NCBI RefSeq assembly: GCF_023822005.2
Contig: NZ_CP098806.1
Location: 434,001 to 498,000 of the forward strand
DNA length: 64,000 nucleotides
Direction: 5' to 3'
From: Dyadobacter fanqingshengii
Lineage (GTDB): Bacteria; Bacteroidota; Bacteroidia; Cytophagales; Spirosomataceae
A program made the translations under genes and the position numbers. Of this stretch, positions 53,273-62,978 are shown piece by piece (position 1 is the first letter of the stretch; each line of letters opens with the position of its first letter). Under the pieces are notes generated by a model. It worked only from the letters and a program-made list of their open reading frames with translations, made no database searches and was not told the origin of the DNA.

Positions 53273-53908
53273 ATGCTAAAAACGCGATCCTACTTATTCC
53301 TGGCGGTTATGATGCTAACCGTTTTTGCCATGATTCCCCAGAAAAAGAAAGTTTCGCTGTTTGACGGCAAGACATTTAACGGCTGGGAGGGTGACACAGT
53401 AAAAACCTGGAAAATTGAGAACGGCGCCATTGCCGGCGGCTCTCTGGAAGAAACGGTTCCTCACAATAATTTTTTGTGTACCAGGAAAACCTATTCCAAT
53501 TTTATCCTGAATGTTAAATTCAAGCTGACCGGTCATGAAGGCTTCATTAATACGGGCGTTCAGTTTCACAGCGTAAGATCCAAAGATCCGTCTTACGAAA
53601 TGATCGGGTATCAGGCAGACCTGGGAGCGAAGTTCTGGGCAAGTCTTTACGACGAGTCTCGCCGGAACAAAACGCTCATCGCCCCTGATTCCGTTGAGGT
53701 ACTCAAATTGGTTAAGCTCAATGATTGGAACGACTATCAAGTCAGGAGTGAAAATGGTCGGATCCGGATTATGCTCAATGGCAAGCAAACCGTGGATTAC
53801 ACCGAACCCGACAAATTCATTCCTCAGCAAGGCATCATTGGCTTACAGATCCATGGCGGCGGTAAGGCAAAGGTTTTTTATAAAGATATTTTTATAGAAG
53901 AATTATAA
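53273..53908 (+). CDS. DUF1080-family protein (3-keto-disaccharide hydrolase-like), exported
   Basis: A 211-residue jelly-roll protein of the DUF1080 (3-keto-disaccharide hydrolase) family. The leader (about 1-20) implies export. SLFDGKTFNGWEGDTVKTW is the family opening, then NNFLCTRKTYSNFILNVKF, NTGVQFHSV, YQADLGAKFWASLYDES, and the closing GIIGLQIHGGGKAKVFYKDI. Relatives cleave 3-keto-glycosides made by Gfo/Idh/MocA dehydrogenases; one such gene follows at 54502. The ATG at 53273 is chosen because hydrophobic leader residues follow directly. Confidence 0.9.
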   Translation: MLKTRSYLFLAVMMLTVFAMIPQKKKVSLFDGKTFNGWEGDTVKTWKIENGAIAGGSLEETVPHNNFLCTRKTYSNFILNVKFKLTGHEGFINTGVQFHSVRSKDPSYEMIGYQADLGAKFWASLYDESRRNKTLIAPDSVEVLKLVKLNDWNDYQVRSENGRIRIMLNGKQTVDYTEPDKFIPQQGIIGLQIHGGGKAKVFYKDIFIEEL

Positions 53909-53926
53909 AAGTCCGCGACTGCCGTT

Positions 53927-54409
53927 TTATTTCCAACTCTTTAATAATCGTCTCGCAATCACTATCTCGGCGGTGTGATAGGCATTGTGATCGGCAATGA
54001 GCATGGCCTCCCGCAGCAAACTTTGTCCCGTTCCCCAAGGCAGCGGTGCAAACAGATCATTTTGCTTCTCCTCTAATAAAGCCTGAAAACGCTGCTGGTC
54101 CTCTTCAATTTGTTTCAATGCATTATTCCAATCGTCGTCACTGACCGCATCGGTCGGTTCAACCCAGTAGTCGTCCGGCCAGGCCAGTGACTTGCTGTCG
54201 GCCGAGGCTGAAAAATCTACAATATCTTTCTGTGCGATCCGGATGTGTTCAACCAATTGCCAGATGCTGTAAGGCAGGTTTTCGGGAATAACTGTGCGTA
54301 ATCCGGATGGTAAATCGGCTACTGAATCTTTAAAACTGACGTGTGCATTGCCTTTTTCAATGAGGCTAATGAGTTCATTTACAAGTTTTTTGCGCTGCGT
54401 TTCGTCCAT
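53927..54409 (-). CDS. DinB-family four-helix protein
   Basis: A 160-residue DinB/YfiT-like four-helix bundle. The metal-type histidine triad can be placed at LVEHIRIAQKDIVDF (first) and ADHNAYHTAEIV (second and third). The PLPWGTGQSLLREAMLIADH segment is common to the group. Family members include thiol transferases for bacillithiol or mycothiol and many unknowns. It lies between the DUF1080 and Gfo/Idh/MocA genes but on the opposite strand, divergent from the latter with 92 bases between the starts. Confidence 0.85.
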   Translation of the reverse strand: MDETQRKKLVNELISLIEKGNAHVSFKDSVADLPSGLRTVIPENLPYSIWQLVEHIRIAQKDIVDFSASADSKSLAWPDDYWVEPTDAVSDDDWNNALKQIEEDQQRFQALLEEKQNDLFAPLPWGTGQSLLREAMLIADHNAYHTAEIVIARRLLKSWK

Positions 54410-54501
54410 AAATTCTAAATAGAAGCTCGTTGTGGTTCGACAAATATTTATTCCTTATTTTAGTGGAATCATCACAATGTAACATTTTAGTCATATTTAA
54501 C

Positions 54502-55881
54502 ATGAATCCTACCCGACGGAAATTTCTCAGGAACGTAACAGCTGCCTCAGCTTTATTAGCCACTGAAAGCATTGCCAAGCCTTTTAACATTATCAAAGAT
54601 CTCAAAAAGATCAGCCCGAATGACAAGATTCGTTTTGCCACCATTGGCATGGGAATTCAGGGCAATCAGGACACGAAAGCCGCATTAAGGGGCGCTCCCG
54701 ATGCAGAATTTGTTGCCGCTGCTGACCTGTACGATGGCAGGCTGACGCGCGTGAAGGAAGTTTTCGGGAAGGATATTTTTACAACGCGTGATTATCGCCA
54801 GATTTTAGAAAGAAAAGACATAGATGCCGTCCTCATCGTCACTCCCGACCATTGGCATGATCACATTACCAAAGCCTCACTCCAAGCCGGAAAGCATGTT
54901 TACTGTGAAAAACCAATGGTACATCACATTAATGAAGGGCTATCGGTGATCGATGCCTGGAAAAAATCAGGCAAGACCATGCAGATCGGCAGCCAGCGGA
55001 TCAGTTCAGCCTCGTTTAAGGAAGCAAAAAGGCTGTTTCAGGCGGGCGAAATTGGCGAGATCAATTATGTGGAATCCAATAATGACCGCTTTAATTCGAT
55101 AGGGGCCTGGAATTATTCAATCCCGACGGATGCTTCGCAAACCACATTGGATTGGGACCAGTTTCTGGGTGATGCGCCAAAAGTGCCGTTTGAGGCCAAG
55201 CGTTTTTTCAGATGGAGAAATTACCGGGATTATGGGACAGGTGTAGGAGGGGATTTATTTGTGCATTTGATCACTGGCGTGCATTTTGTAACCAATTCGC
55301 TGGGCCCGGAGCGCATTATGTCATCAGGCGAGCTCAGTTACTGGAAAGATGGCCGCGACGTGCCGGATGTGCTGGTGTCGATCCTGGATTACCCCAAGAC
55401 CGACATTCATGCCAATTTCCAGATGGTGCTTCGCGTGAATTTTGCCAATGCAGGTGCAATTGCCAACAATACACGCCTGATCGGAACAGAAGGACAGATA
55501 GAATTTACCGAAAATAATTTAGTGTTAACTAAGAAAAAATTGCCAAAAGCACCTGGTTTCGGTGGTTACGACAGTTATAACACGTTTTCGGAAAGTGAGC
55601 AAAAGGAATTCAAGAAGCAATATGACGCACAATATCCCGAAGACACCCGCAAGGCAGACCCGGTAAAAGAAGTGAAGTTCACTGCGCCAAAAGAAGACGA
55701 CGCGCACGCCAATCACTTCGCTGATTTTTTTGATAACATTAAAAAAGGAAGCGTAGGCACCGTTGAGGATCCTATTTTCGGTTTCCGCGCGGCGGCTCCG
55801 GTGCTGGCTTGTAATGAAAGTTATTTTTCCAAAAAGATCATCAACTGGGACCCGGTTGCGATGAAAGTTAAAAAGAAGTAA
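54502..55881 (+). CDS. Gfo/Idh/MocA-family oxidoreductase, Tat-exported
   Basis: A 459-residue oxidoreductase. The leader MNPTRRKFLRNVTAA is twin-arginine type. The Rossmann fold has RFATIGMGIQGNQDTKAA, DAVLIVTPDHWHDHITKA and the catalytic motif YCEKPMVHHI. The substrate domain has GGDLFVHLITGVHFVT. The C-terminal HANHFADFFDNIKKG and GFRAAAPVLACNESYF segments match the large exported Bacteroidota/Planctomycetes type. It may oxidise glycosides at C3. The ATG at 54502 is chosen for the leader. It is followed by three rightward genes with small gaps (13, 54 and 2 bases). Confidence 0.9.
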   Translation: MNPTRRKFLRNVTAASALLATESIAKPFNIIKDLKKISPNDKIRFATIGMGIQGNQDTKAALRGAPDAEFVAAADLYDGRLTRVKEVFGKDIFTTRDYRQILERKDIDAVLIVTPDHWHDHITKASLQAGKHVYCEKPMVHHINEGLSVIDAWKKSGKTMQIGSQRISSASFKEAKRLFQAGEIGEINYVESNNDRFNSIGAWNYSIPTDASQTTLDWDQFLGDAPKVPFEAKRFFRWRNYRDYGTGVGGDLFVHLITGVHFVTNSLGPERIMSSGELSYWKDGRDVPDVLVSILDYPKTDIHANFQMVLRVNFANAGAIANNTRLIGTEGQIEFTENNLVLTKKKLPKAPGFGGYDSYNTFSESEQKEFKKQYDAQYPEDTRKADPVKEVKFTAPKEDDAHANHFADFFDNIKKGSVGTVEDPIFGFRAAAPVLACNESYFSKKIINWDPVAMKVKKK

Positions 55882-55894
55882 AAAACGAAACTGA

Positions 55895-57316
55895 ATGAAA
55901 ATCCTACTGACAGGTGCCACCGGATACATTGCACAGCGATTACTTCCGGTGTTGCTGGAAGCAGGGCATGAGGTTTTTTGTTGCGTCAGGGATAAGCAGC
56001 GTTTCAATGCGCCGCAATTTCCTGGCGCAACGGTTATAGAAGTGGATTTTCTGAATGAAGCAACGCTTGCTCACATCCCGGAAGACATTGATGTCGCTTA
56101 TTATCTCATTCATTCCATGTCAGCAGGCAGCGGGGATTTTGAGGAACTGGAAGAAACCACCGCAAAGCATTTTAAGCAAAGGATTGAAAAAACAAGAGCC
56201 AGGCAGGTTATTTACCTGAGCGGAATTATCAATGAAGAGGAGCTCTCCAAACATTTGCTATCCCGGAAAAATGTCGAGGAAATTCTCAAATCCGATCATT
56301 ATGCATTAACCACATTGCGCGCAGGCATCATTGTCGGATCGGGCAGCGCGTCTTTTGAGATAATCAGGGATCTTGTTGAAAAACTGCCCGTGATGATTAC
56401 GCCGCGCTGGCTGCACACGCAATGCCAGCCCATAGCAATCCGTAATGTGGTCGATTTCCTCACCGGAACATTGCTTTTAGAGGAAACCTATGGCAAAAGC
56501 TTCGATATAGGCGGCCCGGACATTCTCACTTACAAACAAATGTTGTTGAAATTCGCGCAGGTCCGTGGGTTGAAAAGACGGATTCTGGTTGTGCCGGTTA
56601 TGACGCCGAAATTATCTTCCTACTGGCTGTACTTTGTCACTTCCACATCTTATTCGCTGGCTAAAAATCTGGTTCATAGCATGAAGGTGAAGGTTGTTTG
56701 CCGGCCAAATGATCTGGCAGAGAAGCTTCATATTGAATTGTTAGGCTATGAAAAGGCGATTAGTCTGGCGTTTGACAAAATAGAACAGAACCAGGTTCTT
56801 TCCAGCTGGACCGGGGCGCAGAGCAGCGCCGCACTTTCCAAAGGCATTTCCAGTTACATGCAGGTGCCCACCAACGGCTGTTTTATTGATAAAAGAGAAC
56901 TCAAAATCGATGATCCCGAATATGTAATGAAACGGATCTGGTCGATAGGCGGGAAAACCGGCTGGTATTATGGCACCTGGCTTTGGGAGATCCGTGGATT
57001 TATGGACAAAGTCACAGGCGGGGTGGGGTTGCGACGAGGCAGGAGGCACCCTGAGCAAATCTACCCCGGCGATCCGCTTGATTTCTGGCGTGTGCTGCTG
57101 GCTAATAAGGAAGAAAAAAGACTTTTGTTGTATGCCGAAATGAAGCTTCCCGGCGAGGCCTGGTTGGAATTTTGTCTGGACGAAAACAATGTGCTAAGGC
57201 AAACAGCCACTTTTCGGCCGCTTGGATTGATGGGCAGGCTTTACTGGTATGCCGTGCTTCCGTTCCATGCATTTATTTTTAAAGGAATGATTACCAACAT
57301 TGCGGGTAAAGTGTGA
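55895..57316 (+). CDS. NAD(P)-binding SDR-like protein with DUF2867 domain
   Basis: A 473-residue protein. The N-terminal extended-SDR domain (about 1-290) has the cofactor motif LLTGATGYIAQRLLP, a likely YLIHSMSAGS site and LTTLRAGIIVGSGSA. The C-terminal DUF2867 domain (about 320-465) contains WSIGGKTGWYYGTWLWEIRG, DFWRVLLANKEEKRLLLYAEM and RQTATFRPLGLMGRLYWYAV. Such proteins are annotated as nucleoside-diphosphate-sugar epimerase-like, but biochemical data are scarce. The second gene in the run, 13 bases after the oxidoreductase. Confidence 0.9.
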   Translation: MKILLTGATGYIAQRLLPVLLEAGHEVFCCVRDKQRFNAPQFPGATVIEVDFLNEATLAHIPEDIDVAYYLIHSMSAGSGDFEELEETTAKHFKQRIEKTRARQVIYLSGIINEEELSKHLLSRKNVEEILKSDHYALTTLRAGIIVGSGSASFEIIRDLVEKLPVMITPRWLHTQCQPIAIRNVVDFLTGTLLLEETYGKSFDIGGPDILTYKQMLLKFAQVRGLKRRILVVPVMTPKLSSYWLYFVTSTSYSLAKNLVHSMKVKVVCRPNDLAEKLHIELLGYEKAISLAFDKIEQNQVLSSWTGAQSSAALSKGISSYMQVPTNGCFIDKRELKIDDPEYVMKRIWSIGGKTGWYYGTWLWEIRGFMDKVTGGVGLRRGRRHPEQIYPGDPLDFWRVLLANKEEKRLLLYAEMKLPGEAWLEFCLDENNVLRQTATFRPLGLMGRLYWYAVLPFHAFIFKGMITNIAGKV

Positions 57317-57370
57317 TACGTGGTTCCTTTTTAAGCCGGAGCATATTTTAACCCTAATCCAATCGGACGT

Positions 57371-58231
57371 ATGAAGCAGGTAATCTGTACTTTTTTTCTG
57401 GCTATGCATACGCTTTCGGCCTTTGCGCAAACGGGCAAGGTGATGGATAATTTATCAGTCCCCAGCAAGCTGCTGAAATCGGAAAGAAAATACGCGATTT
57501 ACCTGCCGCCCGATTATGCGACTTCAGAAAGAAGCTATCCTGTCCTTTATTTGCTGCACGGCGCTGGCGATGATCATACCGGCTGGGTTCAGTTTGGAGA
57601 AGTCCTCAACATTACCGACAAAGCCATACGCGAAGGCACAGCCACGCCGATGATCATTGTCATGCCGGATGCGGACACGGGCAGACGAGGTTATTTTAAT
57701 GATGTAAAGGGTGACTGGAATTATGAAGATTTCTTTTTCCAGGAACTCATGCCGCATGTGGAAAAAAAGTTTCGTATCAAAGCCAACAAGCGTTTCCGGG
57801 CAGTTGCAGGACTTTCGATGGGTGGCGGCGGCACTTACATGTACGCGCTGCATCACCCCGAGCTGTTTTCGTCTGCTTGTCCGTTAAGCGCATCTGCCGG
57901 GCCTATCACTGTTGAAGACGCTAAAAAGAATCTGGTTCGCAACAATCCCGACATTCAGGATTCGACGGTTACCAATTACTACAATCGGCACAGCGCATTG
58001 GCGTTGATCAATAATATTAAAGACGATCAGAAAAAGGCAATTCGCTGGTATATTGACTGTGGAGACGATGATTTTCTTTATGAAGGAAACAGTCTGGTGC
58101 ACATTGCCATGAAAAAGAAAGAGATTCCGCATGAGTTCAGGATCCGCGAGGGCGCGCATAACTGGACTTACTGGCGTGAATCGCTTCCAAAAGTGCTTGA
58201 ATTCGTATCGCAAGCTTTTCATCAGTATTAA
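57371..58231 (+). CDS. Exported esterase of the esterase D/feruloyl-esterase fold
   Basis: A 286-residue alpha/beta hydrolase. The signal peptide ends AFAQ (about 23). SYPVLYLLHGAGDDHTGW gives the oxyanion region, GLSMGGGGTYMYAL the nucleophile serine, IDCGDDDFLYEGN the acid, and EGAHNWTYWRESL the histidine. It fits enzymes that release acetyl or feruloyl groups from hemicellulose, which suits the carbohydrate context; a plain acyl esterase is also possible. It lies 54 bases after the DUF2867 gene and two bases before the SDR gene. Confidence 0.9.
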   Translation: MKQVICTFFLAMHTLSAFAQTGKVMDNLSVPSKLLKSERKYAIYLPPDYATSERSYPVLYLLHGAGDDHTGWVQFGEVLNITDKAIREGTATPMIIVMPDADTGRRGYFNDVKGDWNYEDFFFQELMPHVEKKFRIKANKRFRAVAGLSMGGGGTYMYALHHPELFSSACPLSASAGPITVEDAKKNLVRNNPDIQDSTVTNYYNRHSALALINNIKDDQKKAIRWYIDCGDDDFLYEGNSLVHIAMKKKEIPHEFRIREGAHNWTYWRESLPKVLEFVSQAFHQY

Positions 58232-58233
58232 AC

Positions 58234-59019
58234 ATGATGTCGGTCTCCGATTTACCGGGAATAAAGCTTTTTGATTTATCTGGCAAGGTAGCCGTCATAA
58301 CCGGTGGCTCTAAGGGCCTAGGACTTGCCATGGCTGCCGGACTTGCCTCGGCCGGGGCGAACATTGTGCTGGTAAATCGCAATGCACTCGATGGCGAGAA
58401 AAGCGCCGCGGAATTACGCGCATTCGGAACACAGGTTACTTCTTTTGCAGCAGACATCACGAGCGTCGATCAGACTGAGGCCATGGTAAGATTTGTGGTT
58501 GAGACTTTTGGAAAAATCGATATCCTGATCAACAGCGCGGGGATCAATATACGCGGCCCGATCGACCAGCTTTCTCCTGCGGATTTCAATCAGGTTATGG
58601 AAGTGAATGTTAATGGCACGTGGCTGGCTTCACGGGCCGTAACCCCTCTTATGAAGCAGCAACGAAGCGGCAAAATCATTAACCTAGCCAGCACGCTCGG
58701 ACTCGTTGGCCTTGCAAACAGAACGCCTTACACGGCTAGCAAGGGCGCGGTCGTGCAAATGACGCGCGCGTTAGCCATGGAACTGGCGCCTTTCAATATT
58801 AACGTCAACGCAATCTGCCCGGGCCCATTTCTCACCGAAATGAACATTCCCATCGCCGATAGCGACGAAGCCCGCGACATCATCATCGGCGCCACAGCCC
58901 TGCAGCGCTGGGCCAATCTCCAAGAAATCCAGGGTGCCGCCATATTCCTATCCAGCGAAGCATCCAGCTACATGGTCGGCTCCATCCTTACCGTCGACGG
59001 CGGCTGGACAGCGCATTGA
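58234..59019 (+). CDS. Short-chain dehydrogenase/reductase (gluconate 5-dehydrogenase-like)
   Basis: A 261-residue classical SDR. It has the cofactor motif TGGSKGLGLAMA, NSAGINIRGPI, LASTLG with the catalytic serine, PYTASKGAVVQM with the YxxxK pair, and NAICPGPFLTEMN. Similarity is greatest to polyol and gluconate dehydrogenases, so it may handle a sugar acid released upstream. The start is an ATG at 58234, two bases after the esterase stop, showing tight coupling. There is no clear terminator after it; the long AT-rich leader of the SusC gene follows. Confidence 0.9.
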   Translation: MMSVSDLPGIKLFDLSGKVAVITGGSKGLGLAMAAGLASAGANIVLVNRNALDGEKSAAELRAFGTQVTSFAADITSVDQTEAMVRFVVETFGKIDILINSAGINIRGPIDQLSPADFNQVMEVNVNGTWLASRAVTPLMKQQRSGKIINLASTLGLVGLANRTPYTASKGAVVQMTRALAMELAPFNINVNAICPGPFLTEMNIPIADSDEARDIIIGATALQRWANLQEIQGAAIFLSSEASSYMVGSILTVDGGWTAH

Positions 59020-59714
59020 GTTGGATATGTTAGTGATTTGGTGTGCAATGATGACTTTTTACTCCCCACAAATGTAATTTGTTTTTCATAAGTTTTTAAA
59101 AATATCGTATAAGCATATCTTATAACGATTACATAAATATTTTCTTTTAAAACATAATAAAAGCAATTCTCAATTAGTTATAACAGCTACGGACCGAACA
59201 GATGTTTGGTTCTCTCTTCTCTGCGGCATATGGCCGAAGATGGCTAGGAAAAAGTGTTGAAAGGTTTTTGTGAAGACTCCATCATAATCAATTTTTGTGA
59301 CAATTTATGGAATAAACAAGATTTAAGTGTCGAAATGACACGGTTATTGGTTATACGTTAAGTAACCTATGGTTATTTTCGAAGAAAACATAGTCAGAAA
59401 GCAGGAATGCTTGTTTATGTGAATAATATCATATCTTTTTGTACTCCCGGTTACAATATACCGGCTCCGCAGCGACGGAATATGAGAGCAGCGCAAGTGT
59501 CGCTTTTGCTTTAACCCCTCTAATTTTTGCTGATTGCTTTCTGCGAAAACTAACGTCTCGCAGGGGATAGAATGTTACCGATTTTTAATTGAAATAATTG
59601 TGTAGAAAAGACACAGAGAGTAGCCGAGACGACACCCGAAATGCCATTTATATAAGGATCAAGATTTTTCAATGTTTAACTATTTTTTAACTATTTACTA
59701 TCTATACTCTACTT
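59020..59714. other. 695-base AT-rich region upstream of SusC
   Basis: No ORF or RNA gene could be supported. Small inverted repeats are CGGC/GCCG (near 59224-59236), GGTTA/TAACC (near 59354-59372), AGCG/CGCT around 59490-59505 and CTGCGA/TCGCAG (59541-59546 with 59558-59563). A candidate promoter is listed separately. The length suggests a regulated 5' leader. Confidence 0.5.
59411..59439 (+). promoter_or_regulatory. Candidate promoter of the SusC/SusD locus
   Basis: TTG at 59411-59413, an 18-base spacer and TAtcTTTt at 59432-59439 approximate the Bacteroidota promoter (last base differs). If real, the transcript has a leader of about 270 bases holding two small hairpins. Confidence 0.3.
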
Positions 59715-62700
59715 ATGGGGATTTCTAAACCTGAAAGAGACCGGGGCCTAAGCCGGTACTTTTTTTCCCTTTTTCTGACATTCATCGTCACGGCCGCTGC
59801 ATTTGCTCAGGATGTTACGGTAAAGGGAAAAGTCAATGATGAGCAGTCGCAGGGGCTTCCCGGCGTTAGCGTTGTGGTGAAAGGTACATCTACGGGTACC
59901 GTCACGGATTTGGAGGGGAATTACACGGTTAATGCGCCTGGAACGAGTACATTGGTGTTTTCATTTATTGGTTACATTACCCAGGAAATTCCTTTGGGTA
60001 ACAAAACCAGCCTGGATGTGAAATTGCTTACCGACACGAAGGCTTTGGAAGAAGTTGTGGTTGTAGGTTATGGTACAGCGAAAAAAGCAACATTAACAGG
60101 TTCGGTTACAGCGGTTAAAGGTGGCGAGCTTGCAAAAGCGCCCGCAACCAACCTTTCCAACACTTTGAGCGGACGGTTACCTGGTGTTTCGGCTGTGCAA
60201 GGCAGTGGGGAGCCGGGATACGATGGTTCTGCCATCCGTATTCGTGGAACCAACTCGCTGGGTAACAGTAATGCATTGATCGTTGTGGATGGTGTTCCTA
60301 ACCGGAGTGGTGGTTTGGACCGTTTGAATCCTGCTGACATTGAAAGCGTATCCGTATTGAAAGATGCGGCTGCTGCGATCTATGGTTCACGTGCGGGTAA
60401 TGGAGTTATTTTGATTACCACAAAACGTGGTAAAACCGGAAAACCTCAGTTGTCGTATGACTTCAACATGGGTATGGCTCAGCCGACCCGTACGCCAACG
60501 ATGTCAAATGCAACACAATACGCTACAATCCGTAACGAATTGCAGATTTATGACAACCTTGCAGTTGGTGAATGGGATGGTGCGCTTCAAGGTTTCAACA
60601 CCAACGGCGCTTACACAAGAAAAGACAACGGAAACGTTTTGAATGCGGTTTTCACACCAGATGACATTCAGAAATTTACCGATGGATCGGATCCTTTGAT
60701 CCACCCCAATACAGACTGGTATGACAGCGTGATCCGTAACTGGTCGCCGCAGCAACGTCATAATTTGCAGTTAACTGGTGGTAGCGAGAACATTAAATAT
60801 CTTGCATCGCTTGGACACATTAACCAGGAAGGTAACTATGTGAATTCTGCAACGGGTTACAAACAATATGATATGCGTATCAATCTCGATACAAAAATCA
60901 ACAAGTATGTAAGTGCAAACCTGGGCTTGACGCTTCGTGAAGAGTTCCGTCGCTTTCCAAATGGTGGTGGCGCAGGAGATATTTTCCGTATGTTAATGCG
61001 TGGAAAACCAACTGAAATTGCGATCTGGCCTGACGGACGACCTGGTCCTGATATCGAAAATGGTCAGAACCCGGCGGTTATCACAACAAATACAACGGGT
61101 TATAACCACGATAAACGCGACTACATTCAAACAAATGGATCCATTGAAATCCTTATTCCGGGTGTAGAAGGTTTGAAAGTAAATGCAATGGCTGCGATCG
61201 ATAAGCAGATCCGTCGTCAGAAATCTTTCCAGAAACCATGGACGCTTTATTTTTGGGATAAAAAAACCTACGAAGCGGATGGAACTTCTCCATTCCTTAC
61301 AGGAACTGTTCGCTCTACATTCAGTGATCCACGTTTGACTGAAACTTCTTCTCAGGAATTATCTATTCAGTTGACAGGCCAGGTTTCTTACGAGAAATCG
61401 GTTGGCTCACACAATTTCAATGTGATGGCTGGTATTCAGCGTGAAAAAGTAGATGCGGATGGATTTTTTGCTTACCGTCGCTACTTTATCTCACCAGTTG
61501 TAGATCAGCTTTTTGCGGGTGGAACGCCAGAGCAAAACATTGGTAACTCAGGAACTGCAACGGTTAATGGTCAGACGATCAATAACACAGATCTGTTCAG
61601 CAGAGCCCGTTTGAGCTATTTTGGTAGAGCAGGGTATAACTTCAAGGAAAAATATCTTGCTGAGTTCCTGTGGCGTGTAGATGGTTCTTATGTATTCCCG
61701 CAAGATGGCCGTTTCGGTTTCTTCCCTGGGGTTTCAGCGGGTTGGAGAATTTCAGAAGAAGATTTCTGGAAAGGCAATATCAATTTCATGAACAATGTTA
61801 AAATTCGCGGTTCGTGGGGTCAAATGGGTGCTGAGCCTTACTTGCTCGGAACAGAAACACTTGCTGAATACCAATATTTGTCTACTATGGGTTTTGGCTC
61901 TTACGTGATCAACGACCAGGTTGCTAAAACACTTCTTGAATCGCGCGTTGCCAACAAGGCGTTTACCTGGGAGGTTGCGAATAACATGAACTTCGGTATC
62001 GAGGGTACATTGTTCCGTGATAAAGTGGCTTTCGAATTTGATTATTTTGTAAACAATCGCTCGAATATCCTGATCCCAAAAACTGGCTCAACGCCTTCAA
62101 GTGCCGGTATTGATGGAAAACTTCCTCCTCAAAACCTAGGTAAACTGCAAAATAAGGGATGGGAATTTAAAGTGAGTTACGATGGCAGCGCAGACAATTT
62201 CACTTACTCAGTGAGCGTGAATGGTGGTTATGCCAAAAACCAGATCAAATACTGGGATGAAACACCGGGTGCGCCTGCTTACCAGCAGACTACCGGAATG
62301 CCATATAATTCATTCCTGGCTTACCAATACGACGGTGTGTTCCGCGATCAGGGAGAAGTTGACTCCAATCCATTGGATTACAGCGGTATCACTGGTTCAA
62401 TCCGTCCGGGTGACATGAAGTTCAAAGACGTGAACAATGATGGAAGAATTACTGCCGATGACAAAGTGAGATCCGAAAAAACAAACCGTCCGCAATTTAC
62501 AGGCGGTGCAGCGATCAACCTGGGTTACAAAGCATTTGACCTTTCAATCCTGTTCCAGGGAGCATTGGGCGGGTTGCAATATATCGGACAAACTGAATCC
62601 GGTGACATTGGTAACTACCTGCAATATGCTTACGATAACCGTTGGACTATCGACAATCCAAGTTCAACAGAGCCAAGGCTTGCAAACAGAAATAACACTT

Positions 62701-62969
62701 ATTATACCAATTTTGATAATGCTGGTGCCAACACTTACTTCTTGAGAAGCAACAATTATTTGCGTCTTAAAAACATCGAGCTTGGCTACAACCTGCCTTC
62801 TGAAATAGGAAGCAAAATCGGTTTGGGTAATTTGAGGGTGTATGTAAATGGACTTAACCTGTTCACATTCGATAAGATCAAAATCTGGGATCCGGAATCG
62901 ACCAGCTCAAACGGACAATACTATCCGCAGTCGCGAGTACTTAATGCAGGTGTACGTGTAACTTTTTAA
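59715..62969 (+). CDS. SusC/RagA-family TonB-dependent outer-membrane transporter
   Basis: A 1084-residue outer-membrane transporter that imports glycan oligomers with energy from TonB. After a signal peptide (about 1-32, ending AFAQ) comes a carboxypeptidase-regulatory-like domain (about 34-110; GLPGVSVVVKGTSTGTVTD), the TonB box region (LEEVVVVGYGTAKK), a plug domain (about 115-235; RIRGTNSLGNSNALIVVDG, VLKDAAAAIYGSRAGNGVIL) and the beta-barrel, ending RVLNAGVRVTF. It is coupled with the SusD gene nine bases downstream. The substrate cannot be inferred, because no glycosidase or regulator of the locus lies in the window. Confidence 0.95.
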   Translation: MGISKPERDRGLSRYFFSLFLTFIVTAAAFAQDVTVKGKVNDEQSQGLPGVSVVVKGTSTGTVTDLEGNYTVNAPGTSTLVFSFIGYITQEIPLGNKTSLDVKLLTDTKALEEVVVVGYGTAKKATLTGSVTAVKGGELAKAPATNLSNTLSGRLPGVSAVQGSGEPGYDGSAIRIRGTNSLGNSNALIVVDGVPNRSGGLDRLNPADIESVSVLKDAAAAIYGSRAGNGVILITTKRGKTGKPQLSYDFNMGMAQPTRTPTMSNATQYATIRNELQIYDNLAVGEWDGALQGFNTNGAYTRKDNGNVLNAVFTPDDIQKFTDGSDPLIHPNTDWYDSVIRNWSPQQRHNLQLTGGSENIKYLASLGHINQEGNYVNSATGYKQYDMRINLDTKINKYVSANLGLTLREEFRRFPNGGGAGDIFRMLMRGKPTEIAIWPDGRPGPDIENGQNPAVITTNTTGYNHDKRDYIQTNGSIEILIPGVEGLKVNAMAAIDKQIRRQKSFQKPWTLYFWDKKTYEADGTSPFLTGTVRSTFSDPRLTETSSQELSIQLTGQVSYEKSVGSHNFNVMAGIQREKVDADGFFAYRRYFISPVVDQLFAGGTPEQNIGNSGTATVNGQTINNTDLFSRARLSYFGRAGYNFKEKYLAEFLWRVDGSYVFPQDGRFGFFPGVSAGWRISEEDFWKGNINFMNNVKIRGSWGQMGAEPYLLGTETLAEYQYLSTMGFGSYVINDQVAKTLLESRVANKAFTWEVANNMNFGIEGTLFRDKVAFEFDYFVNNRSNILIPKTGSTPSSAGIDGKLPPQNLGKLQNKGWEFKVSYDGSADNFTYSVSVNGGYAKNQIKYWDETPGAPAYQQTTGMPYNSFLAYQYDGVFRDQGEVDSNPLDYSGITGSIRPGDMKFKDVNNDGRITADDKVRSEKTNRPQFTGGAAINLGYKAFDLSILFQGALGGLQYIGQTESGDIGNYLQYAYDNRWTIDNPSSTEPRLANRNNTYYTNFDNAGANTYFLRSNNYLRLKNIELGYNLPSEIGSKIGLGNLRVYVNGLNLFTFDKIKIWDPESTSSNGQYYPQSRVLNAGVRVTF

Positions 62970-62978
62970 GAATTAGAA

